From the NCBI GenBank assembly GCA_964574605.1, contig CAZNOK010000258.1:1-6156 (forward strand): a stretch of 6,156 nt of DNA, written 5' to 3'. This document shows positions 1 through 5,758 of this stretch, in pieces. A program made the position numbers and the translations under genes. The DNA is from CAIKAP01 sp964574605 (GTDB taxonomy: Bacteria > Verrucomicrobiota > Verrucomicrobiia > Palsa-1439). Under the pieces are notes generated by a model, which was given only the letters and a program-made list of their open reading frames with translations, was not told the origin of the DNA and ran no database searches. Each line of letters opens with the position of its first letter. Positions within the stretch are counted from its first letter, which is position 1.

Positions 1-814
1 GCGGGCTGCTGCGCACGCCCGCGCAGCGGCGCAGCAGCGTTTCGGCCTCGTCGAGGTAGATCTGCGAGGCCGCGTCCGACAGCGCGCCCGGCGGGTCGGG
101 ATGGACCTCCAGGAACAGCGCGTCGGCCCCGGCCGCCATCGCCGCCTTCGCCAGCAGTTCCACGTACTGCCTCTCGCCGCCGGAGGCGTGGCCCAGCCCG
201 CCGGGCTCCTGCACGCTGTGCGTCGCGTCGAAGACCACCGGGGCCCACTGCCGCATCACCGGAATCGACCGCAGGTCGCTGACCAGCCGGTTGTAGCCGA
301 AGCACGTGCCGCGTTCCGTCAGCAGCACCTGGCGGTTGCCCGTGGAGGCGATCTTCTCCACCGCGGCCTTCATGTCCCACGGCGCGACGAACTGGCCCTT
401 CTTGACGTTCACGCAGCGCCCGCTGCGCCCCGCGGCGACCAGCAGGTCCGTCTGGCGGCACAGGAACGCCGGCAACTGCAGGCAGTCCAGCACCTGCGCC
501 GCCGGCGCCACCTGCGCCGTCTCGTGAACGTCGGTCAACACCGGCACGCCGAACTGCCGCTTGACCTTGGCGAGGATGGCGAGGCCGCGTTTCAGGCCGG
601 GACCGCGAAAACTGTCGCCGGCGGTGCGGTTGGCTTTGTCGAAGGACGATTTGAAGATGAACGGCAACGCCAGCTCGGCACAGGTCGAGGCGAGTTCCTC
701 GGCGGTTTCCAGCACGAGCCGCTCGCTCTCGATGACGCACGGCCCGGCGATGACGAACAACGGCGCGCGCGCGCCGCCGAGTTTCAGTTTGCCGACAGAG
801 ATGGTTTTGGGCAC
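1..814 (-). CDS. kdsA: 3-deoxy-D-manno-octulosonate 8-phosphate synthase (KdsA), metal-dependent class, C-terminus cut by window edge
   Basis: This enzyme condenses phosphoenolpyruvate with arabinose 5-phosphate to give KDO 8-phosphate, the committed cytoplasmic step towards the KDO of lipopolysaccharide. The reading frame is open from position 814 to the left edge, giving 271 residues; family members are usually about 260-285, so only a short C-terminal tail is missing. Visible family blocks are AGPCVIES (23-30), FKSSFDKANR (54-63), TDVHE (94-98), QLPAFLCRQTDLL (113-125), NVKKGQF (136-142), TERGTCFGYN (166-175), DATHSVQ (196-202), LEVHPDP (235-241) and ALSDA (244-248). The four metal ligands known from Aquifex KdsA appear to be present as C26, H199, E236 and D247; E. 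coli-type metal-independent enzymes carry Asn at the Cys position. I chose the GTG at 814 because the homologous N-terminus begins there. An in-frame ATG at 877 would add 21 residues of no recognisable family character. The gene is divergent from the zinc-ribbon gene, and a weak promoter lies just upstream. Confidence 0.95.
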   Translation of the reverse strand, partial: MPKTISVGKLKLGGARAPLFVIAGPCVIESERLVLETAEELASTCAELALPFIFKSSFDKANRTAGDSFRGPGLKRGLAILAKVKRQFGVPVLTDVHETAQVAPAAQVLDCLQLPAFLCRQTDLLVAAGRSGRCVNVKKGQFVAPWDMKAAVEKIASTGNRQVLLTERGTCFGYNRLVSDLRSIPVMRQWAPVVFDATHSVQEPGGLGHASGGERQYVELLAKAAMAAGADALFLEVHPDPPGALSDAASQIYLDEAETLLRRCAGVRSSP

Positions 815-820
815 GTTGGA

Positions 821-849
821 GAAATACCGCACGGCATTGCCGTTCGCAA
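821..849 (-). promoter_or_regulatory. Candidate sigma70-type promoter for kdsA
   Basis: Read on the minus strand, a -35-like TTGCGA (849-844) is separated by exactly 17 bp from a -10-like TATTTC (826-821). The predicted first transcribed base is about position 814, which is the first base of the chosen GTG start, so the transcript would be leaderless or nearly so. The -35 matches consensus at 4 of 6 positions and the -10 at only 3 of 6, so this is a weak call. If the ATG at 877 were the true start, this element would lie inside the gene and be spurious. Confidence 0.35.
831..843. promoter_or_regulatory. Short perfect inverted repeat in the divergent promoter region (possible operator)
   Basis: ACGGCA and TGCCGT form a perfect 6-bp inverted repeat around a single T. 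A third copy of TGCCGT lies at 869-874, 31 bp downstream in the same orientation, roughly three helical turns away. The inverted repeat overlaps the -35 of the rightward promoter and the spacer of the leftward one, where a regulator could affect both genes. The arms are short enough to be chance in GC-rich DNA, and no regulator gene is visible in the window. Confidence 0.25.
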
Positions 850-865
850 GAAGGAATGCTACACT
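837..865 (+). promoter_or_regulatory. Candidate extended -10 sigma70-type promoter for the zinc-ribbon/bPH gene pair
   Basis: A -35-like TTGCCG (837-842) sits 17 bp upstream of TACACT (860-865). The TACACT is preceded by TG one base away (857-858), giving an extended -10. Each hexamer matches consensus at 4 of 6 positions. Transcription would start near 872, only about 4 nt before the ATG at 876, which implies a leaderless or near-leaderless message. This agrees with the absence of any purine-rich Shine-Dalgarno site immediately before that ATG. It overlaps the opposing kdsA promoter, with the two -35 boxes one base apart. Confidence 0.5.
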
Positions 866-875
866 CCGTGCCGTC

Positions 876-1337
876 ATGGCTCTCATCCAATGTCCCGAAT
901 GCAAAGGACAGGTCTCCACCGAGGCGACAGCCTGTCCGTCCTGCGGTTACCCCGTCGGCGCGAAGAAAACCCCGCCAAGCAACAAACTTCTGCTCGAAGC
1001 ACGATCATCGTGGTGGGCATATTTCTGGCATCTCGTGTTCGCATGGCTGCTCGTGCCGCTGCTCATCGCGTGGTTCCGGCGAAAATCAGAGGTGCTACGC
1101 ATTTACGAAGACCGCGTCTCGATCGAAAAAGGTCTCTTCACCAAGAGCTACCAGGAATACTTCATCCGCGACATTCGTTCCATTGACGTGGATCAAAGTT
1201 TTTGGGGACGGATGGTTGGCATTGGCAACCTCACCATCTCCACCGCCGCGACGGTCGAGGCCGATGAGACGCTGCAGGGATTGCCGAACCCGAAAGCCAT
1301 CCGCGACCTGTTGATCGCCAAGAGACAAGGCGCGTGA
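876..1337 (+). CDS. Zinc-ribbon, membrane-anchored bPH-like (bacterial pleckstrin-homology) domain protein
   Basis: This 153-residue protein has three parts. An N-terminal zinc ribbon has two CxxC knuckles (C6/C9 and C20/C23). A short linker leads to a hydrophobic segment at about residues 46-67 that probably spans the membrane once and ends in a basic cluster (FRRK, 67-70). The C-terminal part, about 72-150, reads like a bPH_2 domain: a DRVSIEKGLF block (79-88), then YFIRDIRSIDVDQSF (95-109), GIGNLTIST (115-123) and a terminal helix ending in LLIAKR. bPH domains are widespread in bacterial membrane proteins of mostly unknown role, so no biochemical function can be assigned. The frame stays open upstream to 561, but I start at 876 because the zinc ribbon begins directly there, upstream sequence is antisense to kdsA, and a good promoter ends just before. 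It overlaps the next gene by 4 bp, suggesting translational coupling. Confidence 0.8.
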   Translation: MALIQCPECKGQVSTEATACPSCGYPVGAKKTPPSNKLLLEARSSWWAYFWHLVFAWLLVPLLIAWFRRKSEVLRIYEDRVSIEKGLFTKSYQEYFIRDIRSIDVDQSFWGRMVGIGNLTISTAATVEADETLQGLPNPKAIRDLLIAKRQGA

Positions 1338-2257
1338 GTCTGGCGTTGGTCATCGTATTGGCAGCGGGGCTGCCGACCTTTGAGGATTTTCGCGAAGCCG
1401 ACCGCGCCCGCCGGGAATCACGCCAGTGGCAATCGGAAATGACCAGCCGCCTGATGCAGGTCGAACCGTCGCGCGTCCTCGACGCAGCGAAGAAACACCG
1501 TGCCGACTGGGAACTCCAGTGGGGCGCCGCCGAACTGCTCACCGACTGGAAACAACGACGCGCCCACTTCGAGACCGCGCTCGCCGGCAGCGGCACCAAC
1601 ACCGCCGTCGCGCTGCGGTTCGCGTGCGCTGCGGCGATGGAACGCCAGGACAAGCTGGCGTTGCAGTGGCTCGACTACTGCCAGCGTCGCGCAGAAACCA
1701 ACAGTGCCACGTGGCTTGCCGAGCTTTGGGTGCTCCGCGCGCAGGGCGAGGCCGACCGTTTCGAGCCGACCGGCGCCGGCCCCGTGTTCCGGGATTGTTC
1801 CGGCGGCGCGGCGCGCGCGCGAATCCGAATGCTGGAGACTGTCGGCTACTCGAAATACGCGGCGCGGCGCATCGGGTTCCTGCCGAAACTCCACGCCGTC
1901 CAGATGGCGCAGGACCTTCGCCGGGGCAAGCACGACGGATACGTCCAGCAGTTCCTGCTCGATACCGCCAAGGCGATGCAGGCCAGCCCGACGTTTCTGG
2001 TGACGGAACTGGCCGGGCAATCGTTGGAGAGCGCGATGTGGGACAAACAAAAGGACACGCCGGCGAAAATGGCGCGGCTCGATGAATTGGGGGCGCGCCG
2101 CACAGCGCTGGGCGATTTGATTCAGGAAATGGAACGTCGCATTGACATGGCGACGGAGCAACGCATGGTGCGCTACTTCGACGATTTGCTGTTGGTCGGC
2201 GAGATCGAGGCCATGCGACGGCTTGGCAACGACCTCGGTCCCCCGCCAAAACCGTAA
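1334..2257 (+). CDS. Unrecognised, largely helical protein with possible short N-terminal export signal
   Basis: I do not recognise this 307-residue protein. It starts at a GTG that overlaps the upstream stop codon (GTGA, 4 bp). A weak AAGG (1327-1330) stands 3 bp before the start. Residues 2-13 are hydrophobic (SLALVIVLAAGL) and could be a short signal peptide or anchor, but no positive charge precedes them, so export is uncertain. Residues about 45-140 are rich in Ala, Leu, Trp and Arg with helix-pair spacing reminiscent of tetratricopeptide-like repeats, though no clean TPR consensus can be read. Residues about 235-285 are strongly charged and look like an amphipathic helix or short coiled coil. 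The tail is proline-rich (GPPPKP). Coupling to the zinc-ribbon/bPH gene suggests the two products act together, perhaps at the cytoplasmic membrane. The gene ends 2 bp from the stop codon of the convergent wecB gene, leaving no room for its own terminator. Confidence 0.75.
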   Translation: MSLALVIVLAAGLPTFEDFREADRARRESRQWQSEMTSRLMQVEPSRVLDAAKKHRADWELQWGAAELLTDWKQRRAHFETALAGSGTNTAVALRFACAAAMERQDKLALQWLDYCQRRAETNSATWLAELWVLRAQGEADRFEPTGAGPVFRDCSGGAARARIRMLETVGYSKYAARRIGFLPKLHAVQMAQDLRRGKHDGYVQQFLLDTAKAMQASPTFLVTELAGQSLESAMWDKQKDTPAKMARLDELGARRTALGDLIQEMERRIDMATEQRMVRYFDDLLLVGEIEAMRRLGNDLGPPPKP

Positions 2258-2259
2258 GT

Positions 2260-3363
2260 TCAGCGGAGAAGAATTTCCACAATCCGACGGGCAGCTTGGC
2301 CGTCGCCGTAGGGGTTGGCGGTGGCAATCATGCGACGATAGGCGGATGCGTCAGTCAGCAGCCGCCTTGTCGCCGAGACAATTCGGTTACAATCGGTTCC
2401 CACCACAATCGCCGCGCCGGCCTCAACGGCTTCGGGCCGCTCCGTGACCTTGCGCATCACCAGCACCGGTTTCCCGAACGTCGGCGCTTCTTCCTGAATG
2501 CCGCCGGAGTCGGTAAGAATCAGGTGCGCGCGCTTCATCAGGCGCAACAAGGCGAGGTAATCCACCGGCTCGATCAGGTGAACACGCGGCACTTTCTTCA
2601 ACCTCGCCATCACCGTTCGGCGGACTCTCGGATTCAAGTGAACGGGATAGACAATCTGGAGATCCGCAAATTCCTCAACGAGTTCTCGAAGGGCATCGCA
2701 AATGTTGGAGAGCGGTTGATCCCAGTTCTCCCGACGGTGCGCTGTGACCAGCAGCAAACGCCCCCGCCCGGCAATCGGGCAGTCGCGCGCTCGAAATGGC
2801 TTCTTCAAAGCGTAACGCACGGCATCCACGACAGTGTTGCCCGTCACGAAAACCCTGTTGCTGGGAACGCCTTCCTTCCGGAGATTGTCGCGCGCGCGCG
2901 CGGTCGGCGCGAAACACCAATCCGCCATCGCATCAACCAGCCGGCGATTCATCTCCTCCGGATACGGATTCCAGAAATCGAAACTGCGCAGTCCGGCCTC
3001 GACGTGACCGATGGCCACCTTCGCATGGAACGCCGCGAGGGCGGCGGCAAAGGCGGTGGTCGTGTCGCCTTGCACCAGCAACACGTCAGGTTTGTTCTCA
3101 CGCAACACCTTTTCCATCCCCTTCAGGACGGCGGAGGTGACCCGCTCCAGCGACTGCCGGGGCCGCATGATATCGAGGTCAATGTCGGGAACGATTCGGA
3201 ACACCTCAAGCGTCTGGTCGAGCATCTCGCGGTGTTGAGCGGTGGCCACGACAAGCGACTCGACCCGGCCGGCGCGCCGCGCCAATTCACGGATGACCGG
3301 CGCCATCTTGACGGCTTCGGGGCGTGTCCCAATGACGCTAAGGACTTTGAGTTTTGTTTTCAT
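2260..3363 (-). CDS. wecB: UDP-N-acetylglucosamine 2-epimerase, non-hydrolysing (WecB)
   Basis: This cytoplasmic enzyme interconverts UDP-GlcNAc and UDP-ManNAc, a precursor for ManNAc or ManNAcA residues in surface glycans. The 367-residue length is typical for the family, which has two Rossmann-like domains of the GT-B fold. Clear signatures are GTRPEAVKMAP (12-22), QGDTTT (98-103), HVEAGLRS (120-127), YPEEMNRR (134-141), VTGNTVVDA (173-181), TAHRREN (207-213), YPVHLNP (239-245), TDSGGIQEEAP (284-294) and TERPEAVEAG (307-316). By comparison with E. coli WecB (D95, E117, E131, H213), the catalytic residues correspond to D100, E122, E136 and H209, and all are present. The start ATG overlaps the stop of the upstream glycosyltransferase gene as ATGA. 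No Shine-Dalgarno is visible, so expression probably relies on translational coupling. The usual partner UDP-ManNAc dehydrogenase (WecC) is not in this window, so the fate of the product is unknown. Confidence 0.95.
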   Translation of the reverse strand: MKTKLKVLSVIGTRPEAVKMAPVIRELARRAGRVESLVVATAQHREMLDQTLEVFRIVPDIDLDIMRPRQSLERVTSAVLKGMEKVLRENKPDVLLVQGDTTTAFAAALAAFHAKVAIGHVEAGLRSFDFWNPYPEEMNRRLVDAMADWCFAPTARARDNLRKEGVPSNRVFVTGNTVVDAVRYALKKPFRARDCPIAGRGRLLLVTAHRRENWDQPLSNICDALRELVEEFADLQIVYPVHLNPRVRRTVMARLKKVPRVHLIEPVDYLALLRLMKRAHLILTDSGGIQEEAPTFGKPVLVMRKVTERPEAVEAGAAIVVGTDCNRIVSATRRLLTDASAYRRMIATANPYGDGQAARRIVEILLR

Positions 3364-4946
3364 TCACATGCGCTTGACCGGGGTTTCGGGACAAAGTCGG
3401 ATCGAATCCGATACAACACGCCGATCACCCAACCCGGGCGATGACGGATCGGATACTTGCCGCCGAAGTAGTCCGGCAAGATCGTAAGGGGAAACGGACT
3501 GGTGTCCATGTACACTTCGATGGTCTCGATCCGGGATTTGTCAATGCCGTGTTGTTCAATCTGGTGATCGTAATCCCGCACCAACCAATCGCCGGCCTTC
3601 AGCAGTGAGCGGCCGTGCCACACCGGCACCAAGCCGGCTCGCGGCGCTTCGTATTGCGTGGCTTTCCAATTGTCGGCAAGATACCAGACAGTGCCGGTGG
3701 GGTCCTGTTTGCGAACATGCGCCAGCGCGCGATGCGTAACGGACACCTCCTGCAAGCTATCCAGGAGTCCGGCCGTCCAGATTCCCAGTCCCCAGATCAC
3801 TCCGAACACCGTCACGCCCCGCAACAACGCCGGCGCAGGTGGAGTGCCCAGCCCGATCCGACGTCCCAGCAACAGCGTCATGACCACAATCATCCAAAGG
3901 TAACGACGCGCAGCGGGATACGGTGAGAGCGCAAAGGACAGCCCCACCTCAACCGCCAACCACGCCAACAGGAACTGCGTGTTGCGGTCCCGTCGAAGAT
4001 GCCAGCCAACCAACCCAACTGTTGCGAACAACGACACGCCGAGTGACGTCGTGCTGAGTTTCCACACCCTCATGCTGGGCAGCGCCGCGAGAAAACCCAA
4101 GGCAATCGCGACGGCAGCCATGGCCGTCACGGTCCTCCACGGACGGCCCCCCATCGCCAGCACACCCAGTGGGATCAACGCAGCCGCCACTTGGCCGTTG
4201 ATTCGAAACAATGACTTGAAAAGATTCCGCGCACCTCCCTCCTCAAAATGCGAATCACGGAAAAACAGGATGAAGAACTGCGAGGTCCCATGGATTGAGC
4301 ACACAAACCCCTCCCACGCGACAAACACTCCTGCGGCCACGAGGACAGCAATCAACGCCAGCCGTTCCCGGCGGAAAATGAGGCCGTACATGAAGATGGC
4401 CCATGAGGCGGTGATGGCATTGAATTTCGTTTGCACGGCCAATCCCGCAACGAGGCCCGCCACAATAGCCAGCCGAACAGAAGAAGCGTCCGCCGCTCGC
4501 AGGAACGCCGCGATCGCCAGCAGCCCCAAAGCGAGAGCAGGCACATCAATCATGAAATCGAAGCTGGGCAAAACGGAAGCCGACAACATCGTCAGCCACA
4601 GCAAATGCATCTCGATTCCGGGAGCAAACCGTCGGAAGAGATCATACAGCGTGCATGCAAGAATCGCGGCGAACGGAAACAGCCAGAGCTTGAGCAAAAA
4701 CAAATTGTCACCCACAAAGGTCATTCCCAACGCCAGCCAATACGGCAGCACCGGTGGCGCAACATTCTCGATGGCCGGTCCCAAGCGCTTGGCATACCAC
4801 AACTCGCCTGAATACGGACGCAACGGAGCGCGGGCAAACTGCTGCGCGTGAAAATAGTAAGATGGATCATCCGCAGTCATCGGCTTGACACTGTTCAACA
4901 GCGTCAGAACCAGCGCCGGCAACAGTATGCGGAGAATCACATTCAT
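3360..4946 (-). CDS. Integral-membrane glycosyltransferase, GT39/ArnT-like (GT-C superfamily)
   Basis: This 528-residue polytopic protein probably transfers a sugar from a polyprenyl-phosphate donor to an acceptor on the periplasmic face of the inner membrane. About 10-11 hydrophobic segments cover residues 3-395. Features fitting the GT39/PMT family are an acidic pair in the first periplasmic loop (D26-D27, in TADDPSYYFHAQQFA), an FDFMIDVPALALGLL segment with D134 (129-143), a GLAVQTKF segment with K174 (168-175), and a late YPAARRYLWMI segment (343-353). Residues about 400-528 are more polar and likely form a small periplasmic domain. GT-C enzymes use an acidic residue in the first loop for catalysis, so D26 or D27 is the candidate. 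Both the start and stop codons overlap neighbouring genes as ATGA, placing this third in a coupled run. Donor and acceptor cannot be read from sequence; ArnT-like lipid A modification, O-mannosylation and polysaccharide decoration all remain possible. Confidence 0.85.
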   Translation of the reverse strand: MNVILRILLPALVLTLLNSVKPMTADDPSYYFHAQQFARAPLRPYSGELWYAKRLGPAIENVAPPVLPYWLALGMTFVGDNLFLLKLWLFPFAAILACTLYDLFRRFAPGIEMHLLWLTMLSASVLPSFDFMIDVPALALGLLAIAAFLRAADASSVRLAIVAGLVAGLAVQTKFNAITASWAIFMYGLIFRRERLALIAVLVAAGVFVAWEGFVCSIHGTSQFFILFFRDSHFEEGGARNLFKSLFRINGQVAAALIPLGVLAMGGRPWRTVTAMAAVAIALGFLAALPSMRVWKLSTTSLGVSLFATVGLVGWHLRRDRNTQFLLAWLAVEVGLSFALSPYPAARRYLWMIVVMTLLLGRRIGLGTPPAPALLRGVTVFGVIWGLGIWTAGLLDSLQEVSVTHRALAHVRKQDPTGTVWYLADNWKATQYEAPRAGLVPVWHGRSLLKAGDWLVRDYDHQIEQHGIDKSRIETIEVYMDTSPFPLTILPDYFGGKYPIRHRPGWVIGVLYRIRSDFVPKPRSSACE

Positions 4947-5758
4947 TTTGTTTCTTGAACCAACGGCACGCAGGGCACCGACCAGAACGCCATGATTTCC
5001 GGCGAATCATACCAGTACACCGCGCGCAACCATTGCGCCGCCACGGGATGGTCGCTGCTGAAGCGCACACCGTAGTGGCGGTTGCGCTCGACAATCTCGT
5101 CCATGAACACCCGTTTCAAGCGGCGGGGGGCGACTTCGACGAGATGTTCGCGCAGTTTCCCGCCACGGAACAATGTCATGCTCACGCGGGCAGGTTCATC
5201 AAATGGATTCAACACGAGTGCCCATTCTGATTCCCGAATCCACAAGTCGGCGGGCTGGTCAATCACGATGCCGTCGGCCAGATACCAATGTTCCGCCAAC
5301 GTTGTGAGCGACATGTATGACTTGGCTGCTTCGCGCACGCCGCGCGGCGAACGGGTCCGGGCGCCGGGCTTGTAGTTGTTGCCGGTGTTGGTCCAGCCAA
5401 CAGTGGCCTGACAGACAACCGGCTCACTGCTCTCGACGCGGAGAGCGAAACGCACACCGGGTTGGACGGGCCAGTTCGCGAAGCTCGATTCGCTACTCGC
5501 GCGCGGGGCGGCCTTGAGTTTGAACTGCACCGGCTCGCGGTCCTCAAAAAACGCGGTGACTTTCAACTCGGCGGTACGAGATCCCGGATTCAACACCACC
5601 AAGTGTCCCATCGTGCCAACCAACGCTTCGCGATCCAGCGAGTACTCGTAGTCAATCAGGTAGTGCGTCTTCATCAGCCCTTGTGCTGCCTGATGAAGCG
5701 GATCGTTGGGTTTGCAGCCGATGACGGCAAAACAAAGAATCAACAAAATGTTCTTCAT
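4943..5758 (-). CDS. Lipoprotein with two tandem ASRT-like beta-sandwich domains
   Basis: This 271-residue protein begins with a short signal peptide ending in a lipobox (VIGC, lipidated Cys15). Lys at +2 rather than Asp would favour the outer membrane if Lol sorting applies. The mature part is an internal duplication. HLVVLNPGSRTAELKVTAFF (52-71) parallels WALVLNPFDEPARVSMTLF (179-197); APR recurs at 84-86 and 210-212; GVRFALRVESSEPVVCQ (101-117) parallels GVRFSSDHPVAAQ (230-242). Each unit resembles my memory of the Anabaena sensory rhodopsin transducer (ASRT, DUF1362-type) family, a beta-sandwich proposed to bind small molecules or sugars: LN block, DREP-like turn, Arg-containing middle strand, Sd.PvvvQ end. 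This similarity is recalled, not searched. A good Shine-Dalgarno (GAGAGGA, 4 nt spacing) precedes the ATG, unlike its neighbours. Between a deacetylase-like gene and a glycosyltransferase, a glycan-binding or scaffold role is the likeliest inference. A general adhesion-type beta-sandwich is the alternative. Confidence 0.75.
   Translation of the reverse strand: MKNILLILCFAVIGCKPNDPLHQAAQGLMKTHYLIDYEYSLDREALVGTMGHLVVLNPGSRTAELKVTAFFEDREPVQFKLKAAPRASSESSFANWPVQPGVRFALRVESSEPVVCQATVGWTNTGNNYKPGARTRSPRGVREAAKSYMSLTTLAEHWYLADGIVIDQPADLWIRESEWALVLNPFDEPARVSMTLFRGGKLREHLVEVAPRRLKRVFMDEIVERNRHYGVRFSSDHPVAAQWLRAVYWYDSPEIMAFWSVPCVPLVQETK

Noticed and set aside
761..776. Perfect 16-bp CG-alternating palindrome
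   Set aside because: It encodes Gly-Ala-Arg-Ala near the KdsA N-terminus in high-GC codons. Similar CG runs occur at about 1808-1820 and 2888-2900, so it looks like composition rather than a site.
561..875. N-terminal extension of the zinc-ribbon/bPH protein upstream of 876
   Set aside because: The extension lies antisense to kdsA and across its promoter. The zinc ribbon starts right after the ATG at 876, and a plausible promoter lies immediately before it.
101..1186. Long plus-strand open frame of 361 codons across the kdsA region
   Set aside because: It is antisense to kdsA. The translation is Arg/His/Gln-rich low-complexity sequence with no family motif, and it runs through the promoter region and into the zinc-ribbon gene in another frame.
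2299..2325. Possible terminator hairpin for the plus-strand unit: a 9-bp stem with two G-U pairs and a 9-nt loop
   Set aside because: No U-tract follows, the loop is large, and the sequence encodes the conserved NPYGDG segment of WecB on the other strand, which explains it.
2296..3444. Plus-strand open frame of 382 codons opposite wecB
   Set aside because: It is the mirror of a high-GC coding gene. The opposite strand carries every WecB motif, and this frame shows no recognisable domain.
3979..4851. Plus-strand open frame of 290 codons opposite the glycosyltransferase
   Set aside because: Its composition (Ala/Thr/Asn/Arg) is that of an antisense of hydrophobic codons. The minus-strand product is a convincing GT-C protein.
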